This document shows, one piece after another, positions 47,408-59,225 of a stretch of 64,000 bases of DNA. Source of the DNA: Nectonema munidae (taxonomy: Eukaryota > Nematomorpha > Nectonematoida > Nectonematidae). The notes below the pieces were generated by a model. The model did no database searches. It was not told the DNA's origin and saw only the letters and a program-made list of their open reading frames with translations. The stretch covers positions 1,426,001-1,490,000 of the forward strand of contig JAUIRK010000903.1 in NCBI GenBank assembly GCA_030549495.1. The letters are read 5' to 3'. The first letter of the stretch is position 1. Every line of letters begins with the position of its first letter. The position numbers and the translations under genes are program-made.

Positions 47408-50400
47408 CAATGGGCAGATTAGTTACTTGGTAGGGAGCGTACTAGATCACTTGGTCGAATGGCACTTAGCAGTTACCTTGTATTATTAATTTTACAAATA
47501 ACTATTTTTTTTAATTTAATAAAAAATATTTTTATAACTTTAAAATTCAAGAAAAATGTATAATTCATTTTGATATTTTTTCAGCAAAAAAACATTTATA
47601 AAAACTATTTTATGAATTTAAAGTTTTATAAAAAATTCGTTTAAAACTATTTTATGAATTTAAAGTTTTATAAAAAAATCGTTTAAAAAGTAAACACCTC
47701 TAAGTAGTGAAAAACTTTTCACACTCTCAATTTATTCTTATGAACAAGTACATCTTCTTTATAATGAACGTAAATGAACACTTTTATCAAATCCGTACGA
47801 CAGTTTCCCCAACAGGCGTGGTGCAAGATTGGCGCCAAATATTTGCACACTTTACAAGCATCATTCTTCATTGGTTTAAAAAAAACTTAAACGAAATAAA
47901 ATTTTTGCTTTGAAAACTAAACTATCTAAACAATTTTTTAGTAAAATTCCACTTATTATTATTATTATTATTATAGTATCCACTGTTAACATTAAAACAA
48001 GAAAACCTCTTCTAGTTCCGTATATCACACACACGATTCATCACAAAGAGTGTAACTGTAGATACTTCACGATTTTCCAATTGCTTTGTTTTTTTCAAAA
48101 TTTTCGCAAAAGAACTAAAATCTAAGAAAATGCAATACTATATTTCATTTTTTTTATTTATTGACGAGTTTTTATCCATCACTTCATAAAATACACGCTC
48201 TCGGTTCTGACTTTATTTTTTTACTTCTTATTTATGACTTTTTTCAAAGAAACTTTTTTTAAACGCTTTAAGTTTGTAGTGAATTGCTGTGATTATAATA
48301 CTTTTGTAAAAAGAAAAATAAAATTCATTTGTTTGTAGCTTTTGAAGAAAAGAACTTTTAAATATGGAAACGTTTGTGGTTAGGAAAGTAAACACACAAG
48401 AAAACAATTAAGCTCAAATATAATTTTTAATTTTTAAACAATTTTCGAGTTCAATTTGTGAAAATGTTTCCGATTCATCTGTTTCAAGACATAGAGGACA
48501 CTCTTACACAAAGGAACGTGCTTATCTAGAATTGGGCTTTATTCTATCCTTGATGAATCCGATCTTCTCTCGGTTTGTTTCGTTTGTTCAAAAACACACA
48601 GCGATGAAACAGTCGTGTCTAGCAAAATTAAGCGACACCTCGCTACCAAGCAAACTCATTTGTCACAAATTGCTTCCCAAATTTTTTTCGGATTGTTGGA
48701 AAAATAGTGTAAAACAACCAGTATGAAACTATAATGATCAAAAAAGAAACAATTTCTGACATAGTTCTTCAAGTTTCTTTATAACTAGTAAGATGATGCA
48801 AAAATATATCCCTCCTACATGCAACTTTAAGAAGATTGTAAAACGAAAAGCTTTCAAAAAACGTTTGCAAATTCGTGTACTTGAACTTAAAGAAGAATTT
48901 TGATAAACTTTTTTCATAAATATTGAGTGATATTTAGATTTTGAAGCTGTAAAATATCACGGATATTTTTATGAAGTAGAATGAACGAAATCCTTCAATG
49001 CAAGGAAGATTTGAAAATATAATGATAAACCGAACCGTAACTATTTTAGTATAAGATATTAACACATGGGTGCTGCATAGTTTTACCAAAAGTTCAGCAA
49101 AGATGTCGTCGTAGGGACAAAAAGTTTGGGAATCCCTACCTTACAGTGTTCAATATAGAGATGTTTCGCTGTTTCCATTATTGTATTGAAAGATTTTATT
49201 AAGAAATACACCTGAAAAATTGCTAAATTACCACTTGGGTATAATTTATACTGACTTTGAAAAGCAATGGTTTACTCCCCACTCTATCACGAAGCACGTG
49301 ATTAAGATATAAAAATATGGTTGAGGTCGCAAACTGTAATTTTATCCAATCAAATGTTGATTTTATGGGTGCTTACTAAATTTCTATTTGGTTATATGTA
49401 ATAGGCTTTACATTTTATACAAAAATACATATATTCACTAAAATGTATAAACTGAAGAGTACTACACTACATCGTCGCAGTCCAGTTTGCCTAACGCACT
49501 TTATGCAAAACGGAGTTTTTGATTAAAACACGAACATTACAGTTACAAAAGTTTTGCTTCATTTACTTTCATATACCTAACTTTATTTTAGCATAATTAG
49601 AATCCATTATTATCCACCATTCCTTGCGTATAAAGAATGAATATGGAGTGAAACGTTTTTTCAACATGGAGGATGGCATTTTTGAAAACAAGGGGACCGG
49701 AGGGAAAATATCAAACGCAGACTAACTAAACATAATAAACTCAGCGCCAACTCTCCACTTCCGTCTTCGACCAAAGAAGGGTCACTCCGTATGCTTACGA
49801 GAATAAAATTATTCTTTCATTATTTACAATGTAAACCTTATTTGATAGAACCGTTTTTAGACAATCCTAATTTAAACATGGACAAGTTGAAAAGTAATTT
49901 TTCCGTAGACGTTTACATTTTTATTACAAAGGGCCATTCTCCTATCTCATGGAGAAAAAAGCTGAAATTTGGAAAAATAAAAGCTGTACCATATAAGGAT
50001 AAGAAAGGATGAATAATATCTACCTTTTTTTCTAAACAACCTTCGAGCCTCAAGTCATGCCAGAAATTAAGCAACTTGCAAAGCAGTCATTTGCTAAATT
50101 TTTGGAATTGTAAACGTCGCTTCCATTTCTCCCTATCCCAAAAAATAAAACTGGGTTTAAAAAGCTTTCTTGTCTGGTCCTCAAACGACTGATTTTCGGC
50201 CACACTCATATTTGTATCGGAAGAAGTCTTATAGAGAGGATTGTCAAAGTTCGGCCGGCACTCTACTGAAAAACTGATTTCATTGCTTACAATAAAAATA
50301 TTCTTATAAAAGATTTTCATGAAAGACTACACAAATGATGTTTCTAAGTATTTGTAGGTTTTATATAAAAAAAAGTTTCACAAAGAAATTGTTTCATTTT

Positions 50401-50680
50401 TCTGCTGATTTATAATGTATTGAAATAATAATCATGGCTTTATAACAGCTTCATTAGAGATCCCAAATTTCAGGACGCCGTTTACGAAGTCAACTGCAGT
50501 ACTGTCTTGATACTGTAACTTTCCTTTAAAACGATGCTTCCCTTATGAGAAGAGCATCTTCGATCTAAAAGTCTTGTATCTTTGTAAATTTCCCTTTGTT
50601 TCCGCCAATACAAAATGAGAACTAGGTATACTTTAGGGCATTTACAATTAAATTTTGTGGGAGCAAAAAAAAGGTGCATT
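47408..50680. other. intergenic spacer with a short microsatellite
   Basis: No gene recognised. A (ATT)n run lies at 47953-47973. An open stretch at 49791-50012 encodes a Lys-rich 74-residue peptide with no known features. A pair of near-identical 25-bp words (aaaactattttatgaattta) repeats at 47601 and 47643. Confidence 0.45.
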
Positions 50681-50686
50681 TTTATT
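50681..50686 (-). terminator. poly(A) signal of the GFOD-like gene
   Basis: TTTATT on the plus strand (AATAAA on the minus), 62 nt past the stop codon. Confidence 0.6.
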
Positions 50687-50747
50687 TAGAGTACAAAATT
50701 TACAAATGTACAGAAAAGTGGTGTAAATAAATGAAAGAAGTCCGTTT

Positions 50748-52031
50748 TCAATGCTTAGGCAGTTTGATGGCGTGTATTTGGTTGATGCACTGCATTGACA
50801 GCCTGAATTCATCTTCTTGGGATTGAGAAGTCGGGAAGTCGCGCACCTCGACCCAAGATGTCGACTGTACAGACTTTTTAATCGCGTAGATCACGGACTG
50901 AAGGGCCAAAGCGTCGCTGAAATTTGTTGCATTGGAAATCGGCTGCTTTGCCCACCCCTTTGAGCAGCGCATGAAGGACTCTTTCAAAGATTCCACAACT
51001 CTCGAAACTGCGTCCACATATGGTAGGGGGATCGGGAAGGCATTTTCACTCAATAAATCATTTTCTTTGAAGTTGAAAGAAGCATCATTTTGTTGGAATA
51101 AAGGCTTTGTTTCCTGCTTCACAGCATTCGTATGAAACAACGAAGAGAGGTCTTGCAAATGAAGGCTTCCTTTATCTCCGTGAATTGATATGCTGGATTC
51201 AAAGTTGGGCACAGGCATCAGCGAGTTAATTTTAATGGTGAATAAGATGGTTGAGTTGGTGGGAAGAGTGCAAAGCAGTTGAAATGTGATATACGCAGCC
51301 TCACAAGACACGGATCCCTCCCGCTGAACGCCTGTTGGGTAGTGAAAAAAGGCGTTGACCTTGTTAACTCTGATCCCAGAAAAAAGGAAAAAGATCGTGT
51401 CAATGACATGAGATCCAACAACTTGACAAAGTCCATACCCCAAATCTTCTTCACAAAGTGAACTCATAACAGCACTCCGTATGAAGGGCAGCGACACAGT
51501 GACACCTATCTCGGATGCTAGCACGCAGCCAATAAGATCTTCGCGAATGCTGGCGCGCAACTTCTGCATCCCGGGCAAAAAGCGCAAAGGATTGGCAATG
51601 ATCGAAATGAGGGAGGGGTAGTAGTGCGAGGCAGAGAGGAGTAAACGGCTGCTGTTGAGGCCGTGAGAGAAGAAAGCGATCACAACGTGTTTCCCGATGG
51701 CGAGTGCTTTATTAGCGACGCGTTCGTAAGGAAAGCAGGCGACTAAAACAAGTTGTACGTTCTTATCCACCAAGATGGCGTCTTCTCTATCACTGCCAAG
51801 AGCGACGCAAAAGGAGTGTGCTAGTTTTTCAGCAAAGCTTAAATCCTCAGCCCAAATATACTTGAGCGGAAAGCCGCACTTTTTGAAGTAGTGGATGTAG
51901 AACTGGGTGATGGAGCAGTTTGAGGAAGACACAAAAAAGGCGATTCCAGGAAGCGTGGAGGAAGAACAATCGTTACTACTCTCTTGAAAATACTTTTCAC
52001 TTTTGCTTGAGGAGGTAGAGGCTGGCATCAT
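50748..52031 (-). CDS. GFOD-like (Gfo/Idh/MocA family) protein with degenerate active-site motifs
   Basis: An uninterrupted 427-codon single-exon gene. It aligns along its length with GFOD1/GFOD2 (about 390 residues): LPGIAFFVSSS (Rossmann start, about 28), DAILVDKNVQLVLVAC (about 83), NKALAIGKHVV (about 106), SASHYYPSLISIIANPLRFL (about 131), SHVIDTIFFLFSGIRVNKV (about 207), and ALALQSVIYAIKKSVQSTSW near the end. Gfo/Idh/MocA proteins use NAD(P), with a glycine-rich loop and an Glu-Lys pair; GFOD proteins have GKNVVCEKAATS at the latter site. Here the loop reads FFVSSSNC and the EK site reads GKHVVIAFFSHG, so both signatures are lost. This suggests a non-catalytic, secreted or scaffolding role, as inferred for the family, rather than a broken gene, because the frame is intact. 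The start could be either of two adjacent ATGs (52031 or 52028). Confidence 0.85.
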   Translation of the reverse strand: MMPASTSSSKSEKYFQESSNDCSSSTLPGIAFFVSSSNCSITQFYIHYFKKCGFPLKYIWAEDLSFAEKLAHSFCVALGSDREDAILVDKNVQLVLVACFPYERVANKALAIGKHVVIAFFSHGLNSSRLLLSASHYYPSLISIIANPLRFLPGMQKLRASIREDLIGCVLASEIGVTVSLPFIRSAVMSSLCEEDLGYGLCQVVGSHVIDTIFFLFSGIRVNKVNAFFHYPTGVQREGSVSCEAAYITFQLLCTLPTNSTILFTIKINSLMPVPNFESSISIHGDKGSLHLQDLSSLFHTNAVKQETKPLFQQNDASFNFKENDLLSENAFPIPLPYVDAVSRVVESLKESFMRCSKGWAKQPISNATNFSDALALQSVIYAIKKSVQSTSWVEVRDFPTSQSQEDEFRLSMQCINQIHAIKLPKH

Positions 52032-52394
52032 GCTTGATACTTAAAAACACAGAGAAAGAATTTTCACTTCAATAGAAATCGGGCGTCATTATTTTATCAC
52101 ATTTGAAACAAAAAATCGAAAACATATCACATTTACTTGCCATGATACATGCGTACTGATAAGGAGGGGAGGAATAAACAATATTTCCCAAAAGTGAGTC
52201 ATTTACCATCAGATTTTTTACAACTAAATTGATGTTTTTTTATCAATATAGTGTTTCTAAATATCCAAAAAATAACTTCTTCTGATTCAAAAATTAAATT
52301 TGGCAGGAATTATCTTTTCCGGCAAATTTTTTCAGTGATAAATATAAATAAGCGAAAGCCCAGAACAGACTAAAAACTTATCAAATAATGATAT

Positions 52395-52570
52395 TTTTGC
52401 CTTATTTATTTTTTTATGAAAATGAATCAAACCTGTCAAAAAAATGATTTGAATATGCCAGATTATGTCAAAATTAAATTTTTTATTGAAATACTTATAA
52501 AAAGTTTTTTACAGATATATACCCATTTTCAAGTATGCTGAATTTAAAGGTGATGTTTATTTTAGGGAAA
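52395..52570. repeat. solo copy of the ~140-bp repeat
   Basis: atgaaaatgaatcaaacctg, then gtcaaaattaaattttttattg, and atatacccattttcaagtat in the same order and spacing as in the array at 55200-55830. It lies 2.7 kb from the array. Confidence 0.75.
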
Positions 52571-55195
52571 TGATGATTGTAATCTTAACTGATATTCGCA
52601 AAGGAGGAACTTCATGTTTAAGCTCAATAAATTTTAAACACCAAATATAAGATCATTACAGCATTTAATAGCTCCTTGGAATACGGTAGATCTTCCGTCT
52701 AGAGAAGTTTTCAATGACTTTCAGGTCGCTTCCTTCTCTCTTACTCATCTTCAAAAAAATTTATAATGCGTTTTGTTTTTCTTTTTTTTAAATAAATGTT
52801 TCATACTCAACATGATTACGAGATGCTGACATCGAAAAAAGAGAGTATATAAAATAAATATATTTGTACTATATAACGATTGTCCAAAAAAAATTGACAA
52901 ATTTTTGGTAAAAAATTGATTTTCAGGCATACATTACTAATTCGAACTTCTAGACATTTTTAAGCTATCTATTTTATTTATAATGTGAATGGATATTTTT
53001 GAACATACATCACTAATTAAATTAGCACTTTCACAAAATTTTCACATTAATAGCCGAAACGGAATTGTGAAATGAAATAGTATAAAAAATATTAAAATGT
53101 GAATGGATGGATATTTTTGAAGATAATTTTCAGGAGTTAACCGCAAATTTGATTGACTTTCACACATTTTCACACTCTAATTACAAAAAATGATTCCAGA
53201 GATTGAACCAGCATGGTCGATTTTTGAAAAGTAAAAAGTATTGTCCTGGAATTTTTTGTAATGGAAAGTTAAAAAAAAATGTTTTCGAGTGACACAAAAT
53301 ATAAAACCAGACGGTCATCATTATCATCATCTGGGTTTTTTGTACTCGGTTTAATACCTTTAGCTGTTTACATCAAGGAGTATCTGTTATGAAACGTAAT
53401 ATTACTCACTACCAAAGCACATACAGAACAAGTATTTTCCTTGAAAAATCAAACACAAATTCTTCTCTAAGCTTCAAATTCTTCCTTGTTGAGAATAACT
53501 TGCTTATTGCAGTAGCTGAAAAGACTAACAGTGTGCAAAGGCTACATTATCAAAGGTAATATTTAGTATTTTTAATTATATTTAGCATTGTTTCCAATCC
53601 AGTTTTGATGAAGTTAAATCCTTAATTTTTAGCTACAGATAGAAGCAATAACAGTGGTTTGAAGAAAAGTAATTCTGTTATAGTAAATATGCAGATGAAG
53701 AAGGTTTTTTCAGCATAATTAAAAGGAATAGAATAATTTTTAGATCAATTGTAGTTTCCTTGAATTTAATTTTAATTTTTTTTAAGATCTTTCAGATAAA
53801 TATATACACACCAAAGCTCTCGCTTAAAAGGCAAAGAAGTTTTTAACATATTCGCAAGTTTAAATTAAATTATGAATATAAATATATACACAGACAATAG
53901 AAATCACACTCTATTTCACACCGAATGATGCCTTTGACTAGAAAATTATTTAATTGATAGTTTTTGACCTGAGAGTGTCATTCAAATACCATGATAATTT
54001 TAGGAATATGGTCCAGCCAATTTTGTACAAATACATTTTTAGTTAAGGGAAAATGTCTTTTATGCCCCATGACACTTATTGGGTTGTTTACTTCAAACAT
54101 GCATACTCATGATAAAACTGAATTAAATAATAAAAACCTTAGAAATTTTAAAATAAAAACTTCTCCAATAAAACATTACAAGACTCCCATTAACAAAAAG
54201 TATTAAATAAAAGTGCGTTTCAAAATCGACTAAAAAATTAATTTTTAGAAAAATATTATCGTTTACACAATCACAACAAAATTGACTTTTTAGTCCTTAA
54301 CAATTGAATAAAATTTCATCCAGAACTTCCATCATTGTTCTTCGACAGTATTGAAAATTGAGTGGTAAAGTAATAATCTCACGTTTCCAAAGAAAGATTT
54401 GGGAATTATTAACATCACTGGCATGTTAAGCAAATTTAGTAACCAAAGTTGCAGGATAAAATTTGAAATTAATTTAAAGAACAAAATTTAACTTTGAAAG
54501 GTAGGAGTCAATTTTGAACACAGCGTCTACTTATTCGTTATTGGTACATATATATTTAAAACATTGACTCTTTGCACATTGCAACCCTAATATTTTCACA
54601 TGTTATTCAATCCCCCTTACTCAAAGATTTTAATGTTCTCTATATCTAATATATTAAACTGCTTTTGAAAAAAAGGAAAAATATAAAATTAGAAATGGCA
54701 TGATTTATACCTAAATTGAAACAAAAAGAACAATAGACTTACAAATAAAAAAGGAATTGGAATTTACAGAAATTAAACTTTAGAAAGATTTAGGAATGAA
54801 AAAGTTAAATAACATCGTGGGCGTTACTAAAAAAAGCCCAACAAACTAGAGTAAATTCAGTGTAAAATCAATCAATTTTATAATTTTTAGATCTAATACA
54901 ATATGATATATAATACACTATACTAAAATATAGAATAGATAGATGAACTAAAATAAATCACTCAGCTTATACAAACTTTTATCCGAATTGAGTTTGGGGA
55001 TTCAATTCTTAGTTTAATTCTTATTCCTACATATCTCACAAGTCTTTGTTTACATAATACTTATTGATTACTTTGTGTGCTATCTTCACTTTTATTAAAG
55101 GGAATATTTCACCCTTCTATTGTACACTTCTTCAATAAGTTTCTATAAATATTTTTAATGTGATATATATATTTCCCCTATGCTGAATTCAGTGG
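52571..55195. other. intergenic spacer
   Basis: No gene recognised. Two related segments starting aatgtgaatggata at about 52984 and 53095 form a diverged direct repeat of about 110 bp. A short tcatcattatcatcatc run lies at 53315-53331. Confidence 0.4.
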
Positions 55196-55835
55196 GCTTA
55201 TTTTTTTTATCATAATCAATCAAACCTTTCAAAAAATTGATTTATATTTGACACCTCATCTCAAAAAGAACTTTTTAGTTAAAGAATTATATAATGTTTT
55301 AAGCCATATATACCCATTTAAAGAATGCTAGCGGTAATATTTATTTTTTATGAAAATCAATCAAACATGTCAAAAAATTGATTTATATATGACAGTTCAT
55401 CTCAAAAAGAAACATTTTACCCAAATAATTATATAAAGTTTTTTACATATAAACTCATTTTCAAGTAGGCTAATTTTACTGATAATATTCCTTTATTTAT
55501 GAAAATCAGTCAAACATGTCAAAAATTGATTTATATGACAGCCCATGTCAAAATTTAATTTTTTTTCTTATAAAAAATTTCTTATATATTATATACCCAT
55601 AATCAGAATTTAGTGGTGATGTTTACTTTCATGACAATCAATCAAACTAGACAAAAAATTGATTTATATACGACAGCTCATGTCAAAATTAAAAATTTTA
55701 TTGAAATTCTTATAAAAATTTCTTACGCATATATACCATATTCAAATATCCCCAATTTAATTGTGATTTTCATTTTTTATGAAAATCAATCAAACGTTAC
55801 AAAAAATAGATTAAACATGTCAAATATTTAAACTT
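55196..55835. repeat. tandem array of five ~140-bp units
   Basis: The anchor word aatcaatcaaac occurs at 55214, 55355, 55504 (one change), 55636 and 55784, spacing 132-149 bp. Each unit continues with gtcaaaaaattgatttatat, gacagctcatgtcaaaa, a cttataaaaa stretch and atatacccat. Units differ by small indels and substitutions, so the array is old or loosely homogenised. Not coding. Confidence 0.88.
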
Positions 55836-56089
55836 GAAAATAAATTTTTCTGCTAATTATTTTCCTAATTTATTTAATTATTTTCGGGGAACGCGCAGTT
55901 ACCTGTAAACCAGTATAGGTGGCTAATGTATGGATGGCGCATCAAACAACCTACAAACTAAAACTATAATTTATTTAATAAATCAAATTTTGGTATTTAA
56001 TTGACTCAAAATATTTCATTTGTGATTAAATTATGCATCTCGAACATCAAACGTTTTGGCAAAAGATTCGATAAATACTGGTATCTATT

Positions 56090-56215
56090 TGTGCTCTGCG
56101 GGGGGCGGACGGACGTGGGTTGTCCACAGCAACATTTTTGCGGGGCGGGACAAGGCGGGTGCGGGTTTTATTAATGTAGTGCGGACAATCTGTGGATTGT
56201 CCGCATTCGCTTTTA
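56090..56215. repeat. GC-rich patch with a perfect hairpin
   Basis: In AT-rich surroundings this patch reads gcggggggcggacggacgtg and gcggggcgggacaaggcggg, then a perfect 10-bp stem gcggacaatc-tgtg-gattgtccgc (56181-56204). It lies about 300 bp before the hAT transposase remnant and may be part of that element's end region. Confidence 0.55.
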
Positions 56216-56496
56216 TGCAAGTTTTATGAGTGCATAATTGCCTTTTTGGAAATAACTTATTTTTTATAGCTATGTGTTACGTATATTGGAGAGATTTGCA
56301 CTGAGTAAATGGTGTGTGATGAAGGGAAATCGTAATTGAAATAGAAAGGTAGAACAGGTTTGCTCAGCGTCATTGATGCGTGTACAAGAGAAGAAGGAGA
56401 AAAAATAAAATAATAGAATGTCATAATTTTGATATATCCATTTAAAAATATTATTCGATAATTCATTTTTTTGTTGTTTTCTTAGGCATATTTTAA

Positions 56497-56890
56497 ATGG
56501 CAACGTTAACATCTCAGCAAGTTTCATCTCATTTGAAATCTGGCTTATATAAAATAAAAAGTTTAAATTGATTGAAATCGGAGGTTTGGTATCGTCGTAA
56601 ATGAAAAAAACACTTATTTGGTTTTGCCGCTTGTAAAGTATGCTTTCAAGCTTTAGCTTATTATAGAAGAAAAACAGGTACTTCTATTCTTAGGAGACAC
56701 AAGTGCAAAATATATCCTGATCAAACTTTACCGAGTGATGTTATCAAGCCAATTTTGAATAAAGCTAAAGTTATTTCAAAAGCTAAAAAAGAAAACATTA
56801 AACTGACATGCGTCCGTTTTATAGCTAAAGATCTTAGACCATTTGAAACGATCGGTTGTGGTGGATTCATTGACTTAGTTCAAGAGGTAA
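56497..56890 (+). pseudogene. Hermes-type hAT transposase, N-terminal part
   Basis: It opens MATLTSQQVSSHLKSGLYKI and continues after a frame break as a BED zinc finger (AACKVCFQAL then SILRRHKCK; C-x2-C ... H-x-K-C). It then gives the Hermes DNA-binding domain CVRFIAKDLRPFETIGCGGF, IDLVQE, ending at a possible donor GTAAAC (56888). These are the first two domains of hAT transposases such as Hermes and its ZBED relatives. At least one stop and one frameshift are present, and the catalytic core was not found downstream. Confidence 0.75.
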
Positions 56891-58439
56891 ACTAGCACTT
56901 TCTTAAATTTGTAAAATTATTTTATATGAGAAAACAAACTATATAAATTAAAAAAATACAAGCCAAAAATACAAATTTTAAAAATCCAAGGGCTAATCTT
57001 TTGTGATTCTATTTTTAAAATTTGAAATATTGCAAATGTTGATGGAACAATTTGTTTATTCAGATAACAAAACGTGTAAATACCATTTTTTCAGACAAAA
57101 CTTAATTTGTAAAAAAATTTAATAAAATTTTTTAAACTAGTACATAGGGTGCCTGGTCAAAACGTCCGAAAAAAAACGTCCGAAACCAAAAGGTCAGAAA
57201 ATTAGATTAACAGTATCTCAACCCTAAAAAACACTTTTTTCGAGCATCAAAATTGTTGAGGAAAAAAACTGAAAAATTGAGCACAATACTTTTTTTATTT
57301 AAAAAAATTCTATTTCTAGTTTTTTAGTTTAAAACTTTACAGATTTTAGATTTAAATGAAAAATCCATTATAATCACGAATAAAGATGATAGTTCGAAAT
57401 ATAAATGAGCTACTTGTAATAAAAAGGAAATGACTTTTTAAATCACTCTGCAATGAGTTATTCGTGCCTTTATCTTATTAAGGAACTTGAACATGTAAAA
57501 GAATCACACAAATTAGTTACTGACGATAGTAAAAAAAATTTTATAAGGACTTTTTTTTTATTCTGTTAGTAAATTAAAAATGTCACAGACGGTGTATCTA
57601 AACTCAAAACTCGATGATTTATAGGATTTGAACAGTTTGTGCTTAAACATCCTATCTTTATATTATCACCTATTATTCCATCAAATGTGGACTCAGATGG
57701 TTTTACTAATAGTATCATAAAATTTATGTAGAAAATAAATATATTTCTTATGTTTTTTGCTAACCATACTTTTTGTTTTAATATTAGGGAAAACAGATAA
57801 TTCAAGATATGGGTTCAAATTTATCAATATCATGGGAGCAATATTAAAAATAATCTTTATAATTAAAGTTCTTGAAATAACAAAAATACACGGTAAATTA
57901 CAATTTTTTTAACTATTTACAGCACAGCTATTATTAAGTCTTATAAAAAATATTTTCACAATGTTCACCTGAAAAAATCAAGTTAACAAGTTCATCATCA
58001 TAAAGATTAAAGCTGAAATTCTGATTAATAGAGATCAATTTACATGGTTATATTCTTTGCGCCATATATATTAGTGAAACTGTTAAAGTAAGAAAGATTT
58101 TATTGCAATAAAAGATGATATTATAAACTAATTAATACAAAACATGAATTTTCAATGAAATGGGAGATAAAATAACAGGTAGTAGACAAGACTACTTAAA
58201 GTCGCTTTTGGTACTACTGAACACATTTGAATGTTGATTAAAAATATATTTATCCCTATTGTTATATATGAGGTTAAAAATGAGGTAATATCAAGTAAAT
58301 AGGTAAAATATTTCAATAAATAAAGGTATATATATATGTAAATCCATAAATTTATATTCACACATTTGAAAGATTATTCAGAAAATTTTATTTTTTACAT
58401 ATATAATAATTATATTTATAAAAAAACAAGGGCTTAACA
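56891..58439. other. spacer, nothing firm
   Basis: AT-rich. At 57150-57195, gcctggtcaaaacgtccgaa and a repeat of aaacgtccgaaa resemble element ends of the GGTC...CGGACATTTCG type seen at 28448, but no mate was found. Confidence 0.35.
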
Positions 58440-59225
58440 TAATTGATTCTAGATTTCGTTTGAAGGAACAAATCGTTGATAAAATTATCACAATATTTGT
58501 TCCAATATCTTGGAATTTTGAAAAGATAAATTATACGCATACAGAATTTCATCAGTAAATCGTCAATTTATAGTAAAATCTAAACTAATAAATTGGAGTT
58601 TTTTGACAAAAAGACTAAGTAATTTATAAAAATTGCTGGGCATTCCAGAGAAATTTAAAATTACGAATTTAATAAGTCGACTTCATGTAGATTTTCGAAC
58701 ATCAAACAGGCCATTTCTTAAATTTAAAAATCGAATGATTGTTATATTTTATGTTATGAACTGATTTGACAATTATTTTTAAAATCTTTTAAGTTTTCAT
58801 GTCTTAATTTTATTATAGAGAATTAGAATTTAGGTTCAAAGAGTGATTTATAGTAAAACTTTAGTCTTGCAACGTAAGTAATTGATCGAACAAAATTTGG
58901 AGTAAATACCAATTGAGTTTTAACCTAACAACCTTCAACTGTTCTTTCCATTTAAATTTATGATCAAAGATTATAAATAATTAAAAGATTGCACTGTTTG
59001 TATTTAATATTATCAATAATGATTGTTTATTTATATCTATGTCATAGGAAAGGCGAAACTTGATTGATTTGGATATTTCATTACTTAGAAGAGATCAAGC
59101 GCAATATTTTACATGTGAAATTTGAAGTGAGAAAAATAAATCATTCATATAAATGTTAAATATCACAAGTCCAATAAATGAGCTATGAGGGACTCATAGA
59201 TCTACATTTTCTCTAACATTTGTTA
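58440..59225 (-). pseudogene. non-LTR (LINE) reverse transcriptase remnant, jockey/CR1-like
   Basis: On the minus strand VPHSSFIGLVIFNIYMNDLF (about 59190-59130) corresponds to the VPQGSVLGPLLFxIYINDL block of LINE polymerases. Further along, IFNHKFKWKEQLKVVRLKLN (about 58970-58905) corresponds to the LGIxxDxxLxWxxHI block after the polymerase palm. Stops are frequent, so it is long dead. The group within LINEs is uncertain. Confidence 0.6.

Noticed and set aside
49791-50012. 74-codon Lys-rich open frame
   Set aside because: No domain, no conserved pattern, codons AT-rich like the spacer; no support beyond being open.
55196-55835. Regular repeats that might suggest a CRISPR array
   Set aside because: Units are ~140 bp, diverged along their whole length, without unique spacers, in an intron-bearing animal genome.
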